Source: Ambrosia x helenae
Lineage: Eukaryota; Streptophyta; Magnoliopsida; Asterales; Asteraceae
Reading direction: 5' to 3'
Assembly (NCBI GenBank): GCA_030844895.1
Contig: JAUTDX010007387.1
Coordinates: 186,001 to 250,000, forward strand
DNA length: 64,000 bases
Position numbers and translations under genes: made by a program. Every line of letters starts with the position of its first letter. Position 1 is the stretch's first letter. Below the pieces are notes generated by a model. The model saw nothing but the letters and a program-made list of their open reading frames with translations, was not told the DNA's origin and ran no database searches. Shown one piece after another: positions 39,401 through 54,400 of the stretch.

Positions 39401-42400
39401 AATTCTTACTCTTGGAAATAATTTTATAGCCTAATGTACACCCTTATTGGGTTAGTCACAGGACCCCGAATCTCCTATCCTTATAGGAGAAGCCTAATTA
39501 TAGTATTAACAAACTAAAATGGGTGTCTCGTTGGACATTCAGGTGCTGTAGGTCAAAGAATACTGAACAACAGTTTATAAAGGCTGGAAATTCTTACTCT
39601 TGGAAATAATTTTATAGCCTAATGTACACCCTTATTGGGTTAGTCACAGGACCCCGAATCTCCTATCCTTATAGGAGAAGCCTAATTATAGTATTAACAA
39701 ACTAAAATGGGTGTCTCGTTGGACATTCAGGTGCTGTAGGTCAAAGAATACTGAACAACAGTTTATAAAGGCTGGAAATTCTTACTCTTGGAAATAATTT
39801 TATAGCCTAATGTACACCCTTATTGGGTTAGTCACAGGACCCCGAATCTCCTATCCTTATAGGAGAAGCCTAATTATAGTATTAACAAACTAAAATGGGT
39901 GTCTCGTTGGACATTCAGGTGCTGTAGGTCAAAGAATACTGAACAACAGTTTATAAAGGCTGGAAATTCTTACTCTTGGAAATAATTTTATAGCCTAATG
40001 TACACCCTTATTGGGTTAGTCACAGGACCCCGAATCTCCTATCCTTATAGGAGAAGCCTAATTATAGTATTAACAAACTAAAATGGGTGTCTCGTTGGAC
40101 ATTCAGGTGCTGTAGGTCAAAGAATACTGAACAACAGTTTATAAAGGCTGGAAATTCTTACTCTTGGAAATAATTTTATAGCCTAATGTACACCCTTATT
40201 GGGTTAGTCACAGGACCCCGAATCTCCTATCCTTATAGGAGAAGCCTAATTATAGTATTAACAAACTAAAATGGGTGTCTCGTTGGACATTCAGGTGCTG
40301 TAGGTCAAAGAATACTGAACAACAGTTTATAAAGGCTGGAAATTCTTACTCTTGGAAATAATTTTATAGCCTAATGTACACCCTTATTGGGTTAGTCACA
40401 GGACCCCGAATCTCCTATCCTTATAGGAGAAGCCTAATTATAGTATTAACAAACTAAAATGGGTGTCTCGTTGGACATTCAGGTGCTGTAGGTCAAAGAA
40501 TACTGAACAACAGTTTATAAAGGCTGGAAATTCTTACTCTTGGAAATAATTTTATAGCCTAATGTACACCCTTATTGGGTTAGTCACAGGACCCCGAATC
40601 TCCTATCCTTATAGGAGAAGCCTAATTATAGTATTAACAAACTAAAATGGGTGTCTCGTTGGACATTCAGGTGCTGTAGGTCAAAGAATACTGAACAACA
40701 GTTTATAAAGGCTGGAAATTCTTACTCTTGGAAATAATTTTATAGCCTAATGTACACCCTTATTGGGTTAGTCACAGGACCCCGAATCTCCTATCCTTAT
40801 AGGAGAAGCCTAATTATAGTATTAACAAACTAAAATGGGTGTCTCGTTGGACATTCAGGTGCTGTAGGTCAAAGAATACTGAACAACAGTTTATAAAGGC
40901 TGGAAATTCTTACTCTTGGAAATAATTTTATAGCCTAATGTACACCCTTATTGGGTTAGTCACAGGACCCCGAATCTCCTATCCTTATAGGAGAAGCCTA
41001 ATTATAGTATTAACAAACTAAAATGGGTGTCTCGTTGGACATTCAGGTGCTGTAGGTCAAAGAATACTGAACAACAGTTTATAAAGGCTGGAAATTCTTA
41101 CTCTTGGAAATAATTTTATAGCCTAATGTACACCCTTATTGGGTTAGTCACAGGACCCCGAATCTCCTATCCTTATAGGAGAAGCCTAATTATAGTATTA
41201 ACAAACTAAAATGGGTGTCTCGTTGGACATTCAGGTGCTGTAGGTCAAAGAATACTGAACAACAGTTTATAAAGGCTGGAAATTCTTACTCTTGGAAATA
41301 ATTTTATAGCCTAATGTACACCCTTATTGGGTTAGTCACAGGACCCCGAATCTCCTATCCTTATAGGAGAAGCCTAATTATAGTATTAACAAACTAAAAT
41401 GGGTGTCTCGTTGGACATTCAGGTGCTGTAGGTCAAAGAATACTGAACAACAGTTTATAAAGGCTGGAAATTCTTACTCTTGGAAATAATTTTATAGCCT
41501 AATGTACACCCTTATTGGGTTAGTCACAGGACCCCGAATCTCCTATCCTTATAGGAGAAGCCTAATTATAGTATTAACAAACTAAAATGGGTGTCTCGTT
41601 GGACATTCAGGTGCTGTAGGTCAAAGAATACTGAACAACAGTTTATAAAGGCTGGAAATTCTTACTCTTGGAAATAATTTTATAGCCTAATGTACACCCT
41701 TATTGGGTTAGTCACAGGACCCCGAATCTCCTATCCTTATAGGAGAAGCCTAATTATAGTATTAACAAACTAAAATGGGTGTCTCGTTGGACATTCAGGT
41801 GCTGTAGGTCAAAGAATACTGAACAACAGTTTATAAAGGCTGGAAATTCTTACTCTTGGAAATAATTTTATAGCCTAATGTACACCCTTATTGGGTTAGT
41901 CACAGGACCCCGAATCTCCTATCCTTATAGGAGAAGCCTAATTATAGTATTAACAAACTAAAATGGGTGTCTCGTTGGACATTCAGGTGCTGTAGGTCAA
42001 AGAATACTGAACAACAGTTTATAAAGGCTGGAAATTCTTACTCTTGGAAATAATTTTATAGCCTAATGTACACCCTTATTGGGTTAGTCACAGGACCCCG
42101 AATCTCCTATCCTTATAGGAGAAGCCTAATTATAGTATTAACAAACTAAAATGGGTGTCTCGTTGGACATTCAGGTGCTGTAGGTCAAAGAATACTGAAC
42201 AACAGTTTATAAAGGCTGGAAATTCTTACTCTTGGAAATAATTTTATAGCCTAATGTACACCCTTATTGGGTTAGTCACAGGACCCCGAATCTCCTATCC
42301 TTATAGGAGAAGCCTAATTATAGTATTAACAAACTAAAATGGGTGTCTCGTTGGACATTCAGGTGCTGTAGGTCAAAGAATACTGAACAACAGTTTATAA

Positions 42401-45400
42401 AGGCTGGAAATTCTTACTCTTGGAAATAATTTTATAGCCTAATGTACACCCTTATTGGGTTAGTCACAGGACCCCGAATCTCCTATCCTTATAGGAGAAG
42501 CCTAATTATAGTATTAACAAACTAAAATGGGTGTCTCGTTGGACATTCAGGTGCTGTAGGTCAAAGAATACTGAACAACAGTTTATAAAGGCTGGAAATT
42601 CTTACTCTTGGAAATAATTTTATAGCCTAATGTACACCCTTATTGGGTTAGTCACAGGACCCCGAATCTCCTATCCTTATAGGAGAAGCCTAATTATAGT
42701 ATTAACAAACTAAAATGGGTGTCTCGTTGGACATTCAGGTGCTGTAGGTCAAAGAATACTGAACAACAGTTTATAAAGGCTGGAAATTCTTACTCTTGGA
42801 AATAATTTTATAGCCTAATGTACACCCTTATTGGGTTAGTCACAGGACCCCGAATCTCCTATCCTTATAGGAGAAGCCTAATTATAGTATTAACAAACTA
42901 AAATGGGTGTCTCGTTGGACATTCAGGTGCTGTAGGTCAAAGAATACTGAACAACAGTTTATAAAGGCTGGAAATTCTTACTCTTGGAAATAATTTTATA
43001 GCCTAATGTACACCCTTATTGGGTTAGTCACAGGACCCCGAATCTCCTATCCTTATAGGAGAAGCCTAATTATAGTATTAACAAACTAAAATGGGTGTCT
43101 CGTTGGACATTCAGGTGCTGTAGGTCAAAGAATACTGAACAACAGTTTATAAAGGCTGGAAATTCTTACTCTTGGAAATAATTTTATAGCCTAATGTACA
43201 CCCTTATTGGGTTAGTCACAGGACCCCGAATCTCCTATCCTTATAGGAGAAGCCTAATTATAGTATTAACAAACTAAAATGGGTGTCTCGTTGGACATTC
43301 AGGTGCTGTAGGTCAAAGAATACTGAACAACAGTTTATAAAGGCTGGAAATTCTTACTCTTGGAAATAATTTTATAGCCTAATGTACACCCTTATTGGGT
43401 TAGTCACAGGACCCCGAATCTCCTATCCTTATAGGAGAAGCCTAATTATAGTATTAACAAACTAAAATGGGTGTCTCGTTGGACATTCAGGTGCTGTAGG
43501 TCAAAGAATACTGAACAACAGTTTATAAAGGCTGGAAATTCTTACTCTTGGAAATAATTTTATAGCCTAATGTACACCCTTATTGGGTTAGTCACAGGAC
43601 CCCGAATCTCCTATCCTTATAGGAGAAGCCTAATTATAGTATTAACAAACTAAAATGGGTGTCTCGTTGGACATTCAGGTGCTGTAGGTCAAAGAATACT
43701 GAACAACAGTTTATAAAGGCTGGAAATTCTTACTCTTGGAAATAATTTTATAGCCTAATGTACACCCTTATTGGGTTAGTCACAGGACCCCGAATCTCCT
43801 ATCCTTATAGGAGAAGCCTAATTATAGTATTAACAAACTAAAATGGGTGTCTCGTTGGACATTCAGGTGCTGTAGGTCAAAGAATACTGAACAACAGTTT
43901 ATAAAGGCTGGAAATTCTTACTCTTGGAAATAATTTTATAGCCTAATGTACACCCTTATTGGGTTAGTCACAGGACCCCGAATCTCCTATCCTTATAGGA
44001 GAAGCCTAATTATAGTATTAACAAACTAAAATGGGTGTCTCGTTGGACATTCAGGTGCTGTAGGTCAAAGAATACTGAACAACAGTTTATAAAGGCTGGA
44101 AATTCTTACTCTTGGAAATAATTTTATAGCCTAATGTACACCCTTATTGGGTTAGTCACAGGACCCCGAATCTCCTATCCTTATAGGAGAAGCCTAATTA
44201 TAGTATTAACAAACTAAAATGGGTGTCTCGTTGGACATTCAGGTGCTGTAGGTCAAAGAATACTGAACAACAGTTTATAAAGGCTGGAAATTCTTACTCT
44301 TGGAAATAATTTTATAGCCTAATGTACACCCTTATTGGGTTAGTCACAGGACCCCGAATCTCCTATCCTTATAGGAGAAGCCTAATTATAGTATTAACAA
44401 ACTAAAATGGGTGTCTCGTTGGACATTCAGGTGCTGTAGGTCAAAGAATACTGAACAACAGTTTATAAAGGCTGGAAATTCTTACTCTTGGAAATAATTT
44501 TATAGCCTAATGTACACCCTTATTGGGTTAGTCACAGGACCCCGAATCTCCTATCCTTATAGGAGAAGCCTAATTATAGTATTAACAAACTAAAATGGGT
44601 GTCTCGTTGGACATTCAGGTGCTGTAGGTCAAAGAATACTGAACAACAGTTTATAAAGGCTGGAAATTCTTACTCTTGGAAATAATTTTATAGCCTAATG
44701 TACACCCTTATTGGGTTAGTCACAGGACCCCGAATCTCCTATCCTTATAGGAGAAGCCTAATTATAGTATTAACAAACTAAAATGGGTGTCTCGTTGGAC
44801 ATTCAGGTGCTGTAGGTCAAAGAATACTGAACAACAGTTTATAAAGGCTGGAAATTCTTACTCTTGGAAATAATTTTATAGCCTAATGTACACCCTTATT
44901 GGGTTAGTCACAGGACCCCGAATCTCCTATCCTTATAGGAGAAGCCTAATTATAGTATTAACAAACTAAAATGGGTGTCTCGTTGGACATTCAGGTGCTG
45001 TAGGTCAAAGAATACTGAACAACAGTTTATAAAGGCTGGAAATTCTTACTCTTGGAAATAATTTTATAGCCTAATGTACACCCTTATTGGGTTAGTCACA
45101 GGACCCCGAATCTCCTATCCTTATAGGAGAAGCCTAATTATAGTATTAACAAACTAAAATGGGTGTCTCGTTGGACATTCAGGTGCTGTAGGTCAAAGAA
45201 TACTGAACAACAGTTTATAAAGGCTGGAAATTCTTACTCTTGGAAATAATTTTATAGCCTAATGTACACCCTTATTGGGTTAGTCACAGGACCCCGAATC
45301 TCCTATCCTTATAGGAGAAGCCTAATTATAGTATTAACAAACTAAAATGGGTGTCTCGTTGGACATTCAGGTGCTGTAGGTCAAAGAATACTGAACAACA

Positions 45401-48400
45401 GTTTATAAAGGCTGGAAATTCTTACTCTTGGAAATAATTTTATAGCCTAATGTACACCCTTATTGGGTTAGTCACAGGACCCCGAATCTCCTATCCTTAT
45501 AGGAGAAGCCTAATTATAGTATTAACAAACTAAAATGGGTGTCTCGTTGGACATTCAGGTGCTGTAGGTCAAAGAATACTGAACAACAGTTTATAAAGGC
45601 TGGAAATTCTTACTCTTGGAAATAATTTTATAGCCTAATGTACACCCTTATTGGGTTAGTCACAGGACCCCGAATCTCCTATCCTTATAGGAGAAGCCTA
45701 ATTATAGTATTAACAAACTAAAATGGGTGTCTCGTTGGACATTCAGGTGCTGTAGGTCAAAGAATACTGAACAACAGTTTATAAAGGCTGGAAATTCTTA
45801 CTCTTGGAAATAATTTTATAGCCTAATGTACACCCTTATTGGGTTAGTCACAGGACCCCGAATCTCCTATCCTTATAGGAGAAGCCTAATTATAGTATTA
45901 ACAAACTAAAATGGGTGTCTCGTTGGACATTCAGGTGCTGTAGGTCAAAGAATACTGAACAACAGTTTATAAAGGCTGGAAATTCTTACTCTTGGAAATA
46001 ATTTTATAGCCTAATGTACACCCTTATTGGGTTAGTCACAGGACCCCGAATCTCCTATCCTTATAGGAGAAGCCTAATTATAGTATTAACAAACTAAAAT
46101 GGGTGTCTCGTTGGACATTCAGGTGCTGTAGGTCAAAGAATACTGAACAACAGTTTATAAAGGCTGGAAATTCTTACTCTTGGAAATAATTTTATAGCCT
46201 AATGTACACCCTTATTGGGTTAGTCACAGGACCCCGAATCTCCTATCCTTATAGGAGAAGCCTAATTATAGTATTAACAAACTAAAATGGGTGTCTCGTT
46301 GGACATTCAGGTGCTGTAGGTCAAAGAATACTGAACAACAGTTTATAAAGGCTGGAAATTCTTACTCTTGGAAATAATTTTATAGCCTAATGTACACCCT
46401 TATTGGGTTAGTCACAGGACCCCGAATCTCCTATCCTTATAGGAGAAGCCTAATTATAGTATTAACAAACTAAAATGGGTGTCTCGTTGGACATTCAGGT
46501 GCTGTAGGTCAAAGAATACTGAACAACAGTTTATAAAGGCTGGAAATTCTTACTCTTGGAAATAATTTTATAGCCTAATGTACACCCTTATTGGGTTAGT
46601 CACAGGACCCCGAATCTCCTATCCTTATAGGAGAAGCCTAATTATAGTATTAACAAACTAAAATGGGTGTCTCGTTGGACATTCAGGTGCTGTAGGTCAA
46701 AGAATACTGAACAACAGTTTATAAAGGCTGGAAATTCTTACTCTTGGAAATAATTTTATAGCCTAATGTACACCCTTATTGGGTTAGTCACAGGACCCCG
46801 AATCTCCTATCCTTATAGGAGAAGCCTAATTATAGTATTAACAAACTAAAATGGGTGTCTCGTTGGACATTCAGGTGCTGTAGGTCAAAGAATACTGAAC
46901 AACAGTTTATAAAGGCTGGAAATTCTTACTCTTGGAAATAATTTTATAGCCTAATGTACACCCTTATTGGGTTAGTCACAGGACCCCGAATCTCCTATCC
47001 TTATAGGAGAAGCCTAATTATAGTATTAACAAACTAAAATGGGTGTCTCGTTGGACATTCAGGTGCTGTAGGTCAAAGAATACTGAACAACAGTTTATAA
47101 AGGCTGGAAATTCTTACTCTTGGAAATAATTTTATAGCCTAATGTACACCCTTATTGGGTTAGTCACAGGACCCCGAATCTCCTATCCTTATAGGAGAAG
47201 CCTAATTATAGTATTAACAAACTAAAATGGGTGTCTCGTTGGACATTCAGGTGCTGTAGGTCAAAGAATACTGAACAACAGTTTATAAAGGCTGGAAATT
47301 CTTACTCTTGGAAATAATTTTATAGCCTAATGTACACCCTTATTGGGTTAGTCACAGGACCCCGAATCTCCTATCCTTATAGGAGAAGCCTAATTATAGT
47401 ATTAACAAACTAAAATGGGTGTCTCGTTGGACATTCAGGTGCTGTAGGTCAAAGAATACTGAACAACAGTTTATAAAGGCTGGAAATTCTTACTCTTGGA
47501 AATAATTTTATAGCCTAATGTACACCCTTATTGGGTTAGTCACAGGACCCCGAATCTCCTATCCTTATAGGAGAAGCCTAATTATAGTATTAACAAACTA
47601 AAATGGGTGTCTCGTTGGACATTCAGGTGCTGTAGGTCAAAGAATACTGAACAACAGTTTATAAAGGCTGGAAATTCTTACTCTTGGAAATAATTTTATA
47701 GCCTAATGTACACCCTTATTGGGTTAGTCACAGGACCCCGAATCTCCTATCCTTATAGGAGAAGCCTAATTATAGTATTAACAAACTAAAATGGGTGTCT
47801 CGTTGGACATTCAGGTGCTGTAGGTCAAAGAATACTGAACAACAGTTTATAAAGGCTGGAAATTCTTACTCTTGGAAATAATTTTATAGCCTAATGTACA
47901 CCCTTATTGGGTTAGTCACAGGACCCCGAATCTCCTATCCTTATAGGAGAAGCCTAATTATAGTATTAACAAACTAAAATGGGTGTCTCGTTGGACATTC
48001 AGGTGCTGTAGGTCAAAGAATACTGAACAACAGTTTATAAAGGCTGGAAATTCTTACTCTTGGAAATAATTTTATAGCCTAATGTACACCCTTATTGGGT
48101 TAGTCACAGGACCCCGAATCTCCTATCCTTATAGGAGAAGCCTAATTATAGTATTAACAAACTAAAATGGGTGTCTCGTTGGACATTCAGGTGCTGTAGG
48201 TCAAAGAATACTGAACAACAGTTTATAAAGGCTGGAAATTCTTACTCTTGGAAATAATTTTATAGCCTAATGTACACCCTTATTGGGTTAGTCACAGGAC
48301 CCCGAATCTCCTATCCTTATAGGAGAAGCCTAATTATAGTATTAACAAACTAAAATGGGTGTCTCGTTGGACATTCAGGTGCTGTAGGTCAAAGAATACT

Positions 48401-51400
48401 GAACAACAGTTTATAAAGGCTGGAAATTCTTACTCTTGGAAATAATTTTATAGCCTAATGTACACCCTTATTGGGTTAGTCACAGGACCCCGAATCTCCT
48501 ATCCTTATAGGAGAAGCCTAATTATAGTATTAACAAACTAAAATGGGTGTCTCGTTGGACATTCAGGTGCTGTAGGTCAAAGAATACTGAACAACAGTTT
48601 ATAAAGGCTGGAAATTCTTACTCTTGGAAATAATTTTATAGCCTAATGTACACCCTTATTGGGTTAGTCACAGGACCCCGAATCTCCTATCCTTATAGGA
48701 GAAGCCTAATTATAGTATTAACAAACTAAAATGGGTGTCTCGTTGGACATTCAGGTGCTGTAGGTCAAAGAATACTGAACAACAGTTTATAAAGGCTGGA
48801 AATTCTTACTCTTGGAAATAATTTTATAGCCTAATGTACACCCTTATTGGGTTAGTCACAGGACCCCGAATCTCCTATCCTTATAGGAGAAGCCTAATTA
48901 TAGTATTAACAAACTAAAATGGGTGTCTCGTTGGACATTCAGGTGCTGTAGGTCAAAGAATACTGAACAACAGTTTATAAAGGCTGGAAATTCTTACTCT
49001 TGGAAATAATTTTATAGCCTAATGTACACCCTTATTGGGTTAGTCACAGGACCCCGAATCTCCTATCCTTATAGGAGAAGCCTAATTATAGTATTAACAA
49101 ACTAAAATGGGTGTCTCGTTGGACATTCAGGTGCTGTAGGTCAAAGAATACTGAACAACAGTTTATAAAGGCTGGAAATTCTTACTCTTGGAAATAATTT
49201 TATAGCCTAATGTACACCCTTATTGGGTTAGTCACAGGACCCCGAATCTCCTATCCTTATAGGAGAAGCCTAATTATAGTATTAACAAACTAAAATGGGT
49301 GTCTCGTTGGACATTCAGGTGCTGTAGGTCAAAGAATACTGAACAACAGTTTATAAAGGCTGGAAATTCTTACTCTTGGAAATAATTTTATAGCCTAATG
49401 TACACCCTTATTGGGTTAGTCACAGGACCCCGAATCTCCTATCCTTATAGGAGAAGCCTAATTATAGTATTAACAAACTAAAATGGGTGTCTCGTTGGAC
49501 ATTCAGGTGCTGTAGGTCAAAGAATACTGAACAACAGTTTATAAAGGCTGGAAATTCTTACTCTTGGAAATAATTTTATAGCCTAATGTACACCCTTATT
49601 GGGTTAGTCACAGGACCCCGAATCTCCTATCCTTATAGGAGAAGCCTAATTATAGTATTAACAAACTAAAATGGGTGTCTCGTTGGACATTCAGGTGCTG
49701 TAGGTCAAAGAATACTGAACAACAGTTTATAAAGGCTGGAAATTCTTACTCTTGGAAATAATTTTATAGCCTAATGTACACCCTTATTGGGTTAGTCACA
49801 GGACCCCGAATCTCCTATCCTTATAGGAGAAGCCTAATTATAGTATTAACAAACTAAAATGGGTGTCTCGTTGGACATTCAGGTGCTGTAGGTCAAAGAA
49901 TACTGAACAACAGTTTATAAAGGCTGGAAATTCTTACTCTTGGAAATAATTTTATAGCCTAATGTACACCCTTATTGGGTTAGTCACAGGACCCCGAATC
50001 TCCTATCCTTATAGGAGAAGCCTAATTATAGTATTAACAAACTAAAATGGGTGTCTCGTTGGACATTCAGGTGCTGTAGGTCAAAGAATACTGAACAACA
50101 GTTTATAAAGGCTGGAAATTCTTACTCTTGGAAATAATTTTATAGCCTAATGTACACCCTTATTGGGTTAGTCACAGGACCCCGAATCTCCTATCCTTAT
50201 AGGAGAAGCCTAATTATAGTATTAACAAACTAAAATGGGTGTCTCGTTGGACATTCAGGTGCTGTAGGTCAAAGAATACTGAACAACAGTTTATAAAGGC
50301 TGGAAATTCTTACTCTTGGAAATAATTTTATAGCCTAATGTACACCCTTATTGGGTTAGTCACAGGACCCCGAATCTCCTATCCTTATAGGAGAAGCCTA
50401 ATTATAGTATTAACAAACTAAAATGGGTGTCTCGTTGGACATTCAGGTGCTGTAGGTCAAAGAATACTGAACAACAGTTTATAAAGGCTGGAAATTCTTA
50501 CTCTTGGAAATAATTTTATAGCCTAATGTACACCCTTATTGGGTTAGTCACAGGACCCCGAATCTCCTATCCTTATAGGAGAAGCCTAATTATAGTATTA
50601 ACAAACTAAAATGGGTGTCTCGTTGGACATTCAGGTGCTGTAGGTCAAAGAATACTGAACAACAGTTTATAAAGGCTGGAAATTCTTACTCTTGGAAATA
50701 ATTTTATAGCCTAATGTACACCCTTATTGGGTTAGTCACAGGACCCCGAATCTCCTATCCTTATAGGAGAAGCCTAATTATAGTATTAACAAACTAAAAT
50801 GGGTGTCTCGTTGGACATTCAGGTGCTGTAGGTCAAAGAATACTGAACAACAGTTTATAAAGGCTGGAAATTCTTACTCTTGGAAATAATTTTATAGCCT
50901 AATGTACACCCTTATTGGGTTAGTCACAGGACCCCGAATCTCCTATCCTTATAGGAGAAGCCTAATTATAGTATTAACAAACTAAAATGGGTGTCTCGTT
51001 GGACATTCAGGTGCTGTAGGTCAAAGAATACTGAACAACAGTTTATAAAGGCTGGAAATTCTTACTCTTGGAAATAATTTTATAGCCTAATGTACACCCT
51101 TATTGGGTTAGTCACAGGACCCCGAATCTCCTATCCTTATAGGAGAAGCCTAATTATAGTATTAACAAACTAAAATGGGTGTCTCGTTGGACATTCAGGT
51201 GCTGTAGGTCAAAGAATACTGAACAACAGTTTATAAAGGCTGGAAATTCTTACTCTTGGAAATAATTTTATAGCCTAATGTACACCCTTATTGGGTTAGT
51301 CACAGGACCCCGAATCTCCTATCCTTATAGGAGAAGCCTAATTATAGTATTAACAAACTAAAATGGGTGTCTCGTTGGACATTCAGGTGCTGTAGGTCAA

Positions 51401-54400
51401 AGAATACTGAACAACAGTTTATAAAGGCTGGAAATTCTTACTCTTGGAAATAATTTTATAGCCTAATGTACACCCTTATTGGGTTAGTCACAGGACCCCG
51501 AATCTCCTATCCTTATAGGAGAAGCCTAATTATAGTATTAACAAACTAAAATGGGTGTCTCGTTGGACATTCAGGTGCTGTAGGTCAAAGAATACTGAAC
51601 AACAGTTTATAAAGGCTGGAAATTCTTACTCTTGGAAATAATTTTATAGCCTAATGTACACCCTTATTGGGTTAGTCACAGGACCCCGAATCTCCTATCC
51701 TTATAGGAGAAGCCTAATTATAGTATTAACAAACTAAAATGGGTGTCTCGTTGGACATTCAGGTGCTGTAGGTCAAAGAATACTGAACAACAGTTTATAA
51801 AGGCTGGAAATTCTTACTCTTGGAAATAATTTTATAGCCTAATGTACACCCTTATTGGGTTAGTCACAGGACCCCGAATCTCCTATCCTTATAGGAGAAG
51901 CCTAATTATAGTATTAACAAACTAAAATGGGTGTCTCGTTGGACATTCAGGTGCTGTAGGTCAAAGAATACTGAACAACAGTTTATAAAGGCTGGAAATT
52001 CTTACTCTTGGAAATAATTTTATAGCCTAATGTACACCCTTATTGGGTTAGTCACAGGACCCCGAATCTCCTATCCTTATAGGAGAAGCCTAATTATAGT
52101 ATTAACAAACTAAAATGGGTGTCTCGTTGGACATTCAGGTGCTGTAGGTCAAAGAATACTGAACAACAGTTTATAAAGGCTGGAAATTCTTACTCTTGGA
52201 AATAATTTTATAGCCTAATGTACACCCTTATTGGGTTAGTCACAGGACCCCGAATCTCCTATCCTTATAGGAGAAGCCTAATTATAGTATTAACAAACTA
52301 AAATGGGTGTCTCGTTGGACATTCAGGTGCTGTAGGTCAAAGAATACTGAACAACAGTTTATAAAGGCTGGAAATTCTTACTCTTGGAAATAATTTTATA
52401 GCCTAATGTACACCCTTATTGGGTTAGTCACAGGACCCCGAATCTCCTATCCTTATAGGAGAAGCCTAATTATAGTATTAACAAACTAAAATGGGTGTCT
52501 CGTTGGACATTCAGGTGCTGTAGGTCAAAGAATACTGAACAACAGTTTATAAAGGCTGGAAATTCTTACTCTTGGAAATAATTTTATAGCCTAATGTACA
52601 CCCTTATTGGGTTAGTCACAGGACCCCGAATCTCCTATCCTTATAGGAGAAGCCTAATTATAGTATTAACAAACTAAAATGGGTGTCTCGTTGGACATTC
52701 AGGTGCTGTAGGTCAAAGAATACTGAACAACAGTTTATAAAGGCTGGAAATTCTTACTCTTGGAAATAATTTTATAGCCTAATGTACACCCTTATTGGGT
52801 TAGTCACAGGACCCCGAATCTCCTATCCTTATAGGAGAAGCCTAATTATAGTATTAACAAACTAAAATGGGTGTCTCGTTGGACATTCAGGTGCTGTAGG
52901 TCAAAGAATACTGAACAACAGTTTATAAAGGCTGGAAATTCTTACTCTTGGAAATAATTTTATAGCCTAATGTACACCCTTATTGGGTTAGTCACAGGAC
53001 CCCGAATCTCCTATCCTTATAGGAGAAGCCTAATTATAGTATTAACAAACTAAAATGGGTGTCTCGTTGGACATTCAGGTGCTGTAGGTCAAAGAATACT
53101 GAACAACAGTTTATAAAGGCTGGAAATTCTTACTCTTGGAAATAATTTTATAGCCTAATGTACACCCTTATTGGGTTAGTCACAGGACCCCGAATCTCCT
53201 ATCCTTATAGGAGAAGCCTAATTATAGTATTAACAAACTAAAATGGGTGTCTCGTTGGACATTCAGGTGCTGTAGGTCAAAGAATACTGAACAACAGTTT
53301 ATAAAGGCTGGAAATTCTTACTCTTGGAAATAATTTTATAGCCTAATGTACACCCTTATTGGGTTAGTCACAGGACCCCGAATCTCCTATCCTTATAGGA
53401 GAAGCCTAATTATAGTATTAACAAACTAAAATGGGTGTCTCGTTGGACATTCAGGTGCTGTAGGTCAAAGAATACTGAACAACAGTTTATAAAGGCTGGA
53501 AATTCTTACTCTTGGAAATAATTTTATAGCCTAATGTACACCCTTATTGGGTTAGTCACAGGACCCCGAATCTCCTATCCTTATAGGAGAAGCCTAATTA
53601 TAGTATTAACAAACTAAAATGGGTGTCTCGTTGGACATTCAGGTGCTGTAGGTCAAAGAATACTGAACAACAGTTTATAAAGGCTGGAAATTCTTACTCT
53701 TGGAAATAATTTTATAGCCTAATGTACACCCTTATTGGGTTAGTCACAGGACCCCGAATCTCCTATCCTTATAGGAGAAGCCTAATTATAGTATTAACAA
53801 ACTAAAATGGGTGTCTCGTTGGACATTCAGGTGCTGTAGGTCAAAGAATACTGAACAACAGTTTATAAAGGCTGGAAATTCTTACTCTTGGAAATAATTT
53901 TATAGCCTAATGTACACCCTTATTGGGTTAGTCACAGGACCCCGAATCTCCTATCCTTATAGGAGAAGCCTAATTATAGTATTAACAAACTAAAATGGGT
54001 GTCTCGTTGGACATTCAGGTGCTGTAGGTCAAAGAATACTGAACAACAGTTTATAAAGGCTGGAAATTCTTACTCTTGGAAATAATTTTATAGCCTAATG
54101 TACACCCTTATTGGGTTAGTCACAGGACCCCGAATCTCCTATCCTTATAGGAGAAGCCTAATTATAGTATTAACAAACTAAAATGGGTGTCTCGTTGGAC
54201 ATTCAGGTGCTGTAGGTCAAAGAATACTGAACAACAGTTTATAAAGGCTGGAAATTCTTACTCTTGGAAATAATTTTATAGCCTAATGTACACCCTTATT
54301 GGGTTAGTCACAGGACCCCGAATCTCCTATCCTTATAGGAGAAGCCTAATTATAGTATTAACAAACTAAAATGGGTGTCTCGTTGGACATTCAGGTGCTG